A stretch of 64,000 bases of DNA, taken from the NCBI GenBank assembly GCA_030562215.1, contig JAUPFL010000002.1:682001-746000 (forward strand). The letters run 5' to 3'. A program made the position numbers and the translations under genes. Positions within the stretch are counted from its first letter, which is position 1. Each line of letters opens with the position of its first letter. This DNA is from Peribacillus frigoritolerans. GTDB lineage: Bacteria; Bacillota; Bacilli; Bacillales; DSM-1321. Below the pieces are notes generated by a model that saw nothing but the letters and a program-made list of their open reading frames with translations, was not told the DNA's origin and did not search any database. Shown here in pieces: positions 61,620-64,000 of this stretch.

Positions 61620-63614
61620 TTGAAACAAGAAACTGTTTATGGTCATCTTGAAAATGGAAATCCTGTTTTAGCAGATGACTATTGCCTTTTCAATGGCACT
61701 AAGAGTATTAGTAAAAAAAGAAAATATAATATGAAGTATTTCGTCTATAGTCAAAAAACGAACAATACGGTTACTCTTTCAGGATATGAACCAATGACAA
61801 TCCTGCAAACGATCACTTCAAAGAAAGGAAATGTTAAGGAAAGAATTATTTTCTTCGTTGATACAAACTGCAAACTTTCTTTCGTTAAAACAAATCAAAA
61901 AAATCTGCAGATAGACAAAACATTGGATAAGATAGAGAAAAGCCCGTTTTTCAAAAGTTTAGTATTCCTTTTATTTTTTCACTTCCTATTTGTTGGGGTC
62001 ATGCGCAGCAGAAATTATTCGTTTAAAGACGTATATTTATCTTTCGGTTACGATAAAAGCATAAATTTTAAAGTGCATTTTCTCTTTCCAGTCAAAATAA
62101 GAGAGAAATTTGCAATGAAGACAGGGAAGATATCCATATTCATTCATACCTACTGGTCTTTCATACCAATGAAGGAAATTTATAAACATTATGTGAACAC
62201 TAGCGAGATTAATACGCCTATTTTTATCAAGCTCAGTCACGATGATCATGATTATTGGTATAATTTTAAATCAGACTCTAAGCACAAATACAATAAAAAT
62301 CATTATCTGTACAACACCCGTTCCTATCGTTTGGGGCAGATGAATAATGAACTTTTTATTCGAAAGTCTATAACAGGACAATACGTTATCGTATTGACAA
62401 GTATAATGAGCAAAAGCATTATCATTAAAGAAAGATTTGCTTATCTGATCAGCCTTTTTTCACTAAACAAAAAAATACGATATCTATTTTGAAAAATTCA
62501 GTGCAGGGGCTTCGGAATCTGCCTTTGAACTGTTTAAATATGCATTCAAGATGGGGGATTCCTGCGTTTATATCTTAGAAAAAGGCCACCCCGAATTCCA
62601 AAATCTTAAGCAACAATACGGCAGGGCCCTTGTTGGGAAAAATAGTTTTCTTGCTTTCTATCACATCTTTTTAGCCAGAAGCTTTCAATCTTCCGATCTT
62701 GTGGGCCATATACAACGCCGATTGTACGATAACGATTACTTAATTAAGAAAAAGGTTCTTTCAACTGATAAAAAAATAATGTTGCAGCATGGACCATGTA
62801 TGGCAACCAATATTTTCGAACGCGGTTACTTTAACCGTAAAGTGCCGATTGCACCGGATTACATGCTCGTAAATTCCAATTTTGAGAAAAACTTATTCCT
62901 TAAAAATACAGGTTATACGGAAAAAGAACTGATGGTAACAGGGCTGCCTAATATTGATTTATATGTCAAGGAACAACAAACTGAAAAAATCAAATTACAT
63001 TTATGCTTACATGGAGGCCATGGGACCTCACAGGAAGCATTGAAGTTGGAAGCTATTTAGACCGGTATTTCTCATTCTTAGAATTGATCCGAAAAGAGAA
63101 GTTCTACAAAGACAAAAAAATCAATGTCATTCTCCATCCTAAATCAAGAATCATACTTCAAGAACAGTTCCCGGATATATATGATAAATACGAAGAATCG
63201 TTTTATGTAGGAGACATAAAGGATGCTCTATTAAACAGTAAAGTTGTCATATCCGATTATTCTTCTATTACTTTCTATGCGTTTGCAGGTGGAAGTAATG
63301 TAATCTTCTATTGGGAAGACAAGGCCCTGGCAGAGGTGGAATATGGTGCACCAAACATTCTCCAGAAAGAAATCGCTTTTGGCGGCATAGTAGAGAGATT
63401 CAAAGATTTGCACTCTGAAATTGTTTACAATTACAATAACCCGCAATCACCTTTCCATATTGCACAATTCTCAAAATTAATGGAGTGCACAAGCGGTCAC
63501 AATACAGAAAATACCTATGACTACATTCAAAACATCATTTTCCAAAATGAACATAACCCATTAGAGGAAGAGAGTGCATTTTCTATTTCTGAAAAGCAAT
63601 CTTCTGCTTCTTGA
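61620..63614 (+). CDS. CDP-glycerol glycerophosphotransferase family protein with unknown N-terminal domain (two frame breaks)
   Basis: The C-terminal half carries the TagB/TagF-type domain (PF04464): MLQHGPCMATNIFERGYF, DYMLVNSNFEKNLFLKNTGY, LMVTGLPNIDLYV, MLTWRPWDLTGS, ILHPKSRIILQEQFPDIYDK and ISDYSSITFYAFAGGSNVIF. It would transfer glycerol-phosphate or a related unit in teichoic acid or wall polymer synthesis. The first 290 residues (61620-62492) are AT-rich with a hydrophobic stretch near residue 115-130 and no family I recognise. Breaks lie in the T4 run at 62486-62489 and the AAA at 62992-62994. TTG 61620 follows GGGGGAAAG. Total is about 664 residues. Confidence 0.78.
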
Positions 63615-63657
63615 TTGTTCTGAATGGAACCTGGAACAAAAAAGGATATATTTGCAG

Positions 63658-63681
63658 AAGGCCACCAAATGGTGGTCTTTT
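63658..63681 (+). terminator. Terminator after the glycerophosphotransferase gene
   Basis: AAGGCCACC - AAAT - GGTGGTCTT followed by TT. A good stem with one G-T pair. Confidence 0.8.
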
Positions 63682-63764
63682 GAATTTGCGATAATTTACA
63701 TCATACATTCAAACTAGAGTAATATATCTTCCAAGGGACAAACGGCAACGTTTTGGGACACAAA

Positions 63765-63793
63765 AAAGAAGCAATAGCCAATACTGCTTCTTT
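63765..63793. terminator. Terminator for the minus-strand gene at the right edge
   Basis: AAAGAAGCA and TGCTTCTTT pair perfectly around an 11-base loop. Reading leftwards, the A-run at 63762-63767 supplies the T-tract. Confidence 0.75.
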
Positions 63794-63822
63794 GATTACA
63801 TATATCGACTTCATGAAATTCT

Positions 63823-64000
63823 TTAAATCTCACCCTCTTCAAGCCTCCTATTATACTCAACTTTACTGATCAATCCCTTTGCATTACAGGTAAGACAATC
63901 TGTATAAATATCGTAGGCACCTGTACCTGCACAAACATGGCATTTAACATGAGTTTCCGGTATATCCTTATGCATGAATGAAAAAACTTTTCCAATATAC
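63823..64000 (-). CDS. Small protein with DnaJ-type zinc motif (partial)
   Basis: The open frame enters from the right edge on the minus strand and ends at 63823. It contains HVKCHVCAGTGAYDIYTDC and LTCNAKGL, a CxxCxGxG...CxxCxxxG pair as in the DnaJ cysteine-rich domain and anti-TRAP-like small proteins. The beginning is outside the window; an internal ATG (FMHKDIPE) could be a start. Function is unknown. Confidence 0.6.
   Translation of the reverse strand, partial: YIGKVFSFMHKDIPETHVKCHVCAGTGAYDIYTDCLTCNAKGLISKVEYNRRLEEGEI

Overview
The window is a low-GC Firmicute chromosome segment from a spore-forming Bacillaceae. Gene order follows the Bacillus spoIVF-rplU-obg-pheA-nad-safA-ruv-queA-tgt-secDF-recJ-relA-hisS-aspS region. 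Spore genes (spoIVFA/B, spo0B, safA, coxA-like, bofC, spoVB) confirm an endospore former. An RNase E/G gene between spoIVFB and rplU, which B. subtilis lacks, points to a Peribacillus/Bacillus simplex-type relative; that genus call is inference.

Layout. 1-7.5 kb: a yabR fragment, the spoIVF pair, an RNase G-like gene, the L21/Prp/L27 ribosomal cluster, spo0B-obg and pheB. 8-16 kb: pheA, a repetitive hypothetical protein, the divergent NAD genes (nadR-nadS against nadBCA with a NiaR-type operator) and a zinc peptidase. 17-21.6 kb: spore coat/cortex block with a very long repeat-bearing safA, a CotS-like kinase, a coxA-like lipoprotein and bofC. 22-32 kb: ruvAB, queA-tgt-yajC, membrane genes, spoVB, comN and secDF. 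32-47.8 kb: recJ-apt-relA-dtd, an SH3/amidase, the T-box-controlled hisS-aspS pair, 6S RNA, a 21-bp tandem array flanking a NERD-domain gene, an M20 peptidase and tcdA. 48-57.7 kb: two complete tandem branched-chain amino acid ABC transporter operons (livJHMGF twice). 58-64 kb: DinB-like protein, subtilisin-like protease, a CDP-glycerol glycerophosphotransferase-like protein and a small zinc-motif protein running off the end.

A dominant property of the sequence is frame breakage. I count about 53 breaks in 30 genes, including hisS, aspS, relA, ruvA, secretion and NAD genes. Nearly all are explained by one missing base, usually in a run of A, T or G. Essential genes cannot all be dead, so I read this as sequencing or assembly error and annotate full-length genes across the breaks, giving each break position.

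The least ordinary features are the 21-bp array (ACTC-AC-GAGT cores) on both sides of the NERD/zinc-ribbon gene, whose stop codon lies inside a repeat unit; dispersed composite repeats paired with a hairpin at transcription-unit ends; the roughly 27-unit safA repeat; and the duplicated liv operon, each copy with a stem-loop between the binding-protein and permease genes.
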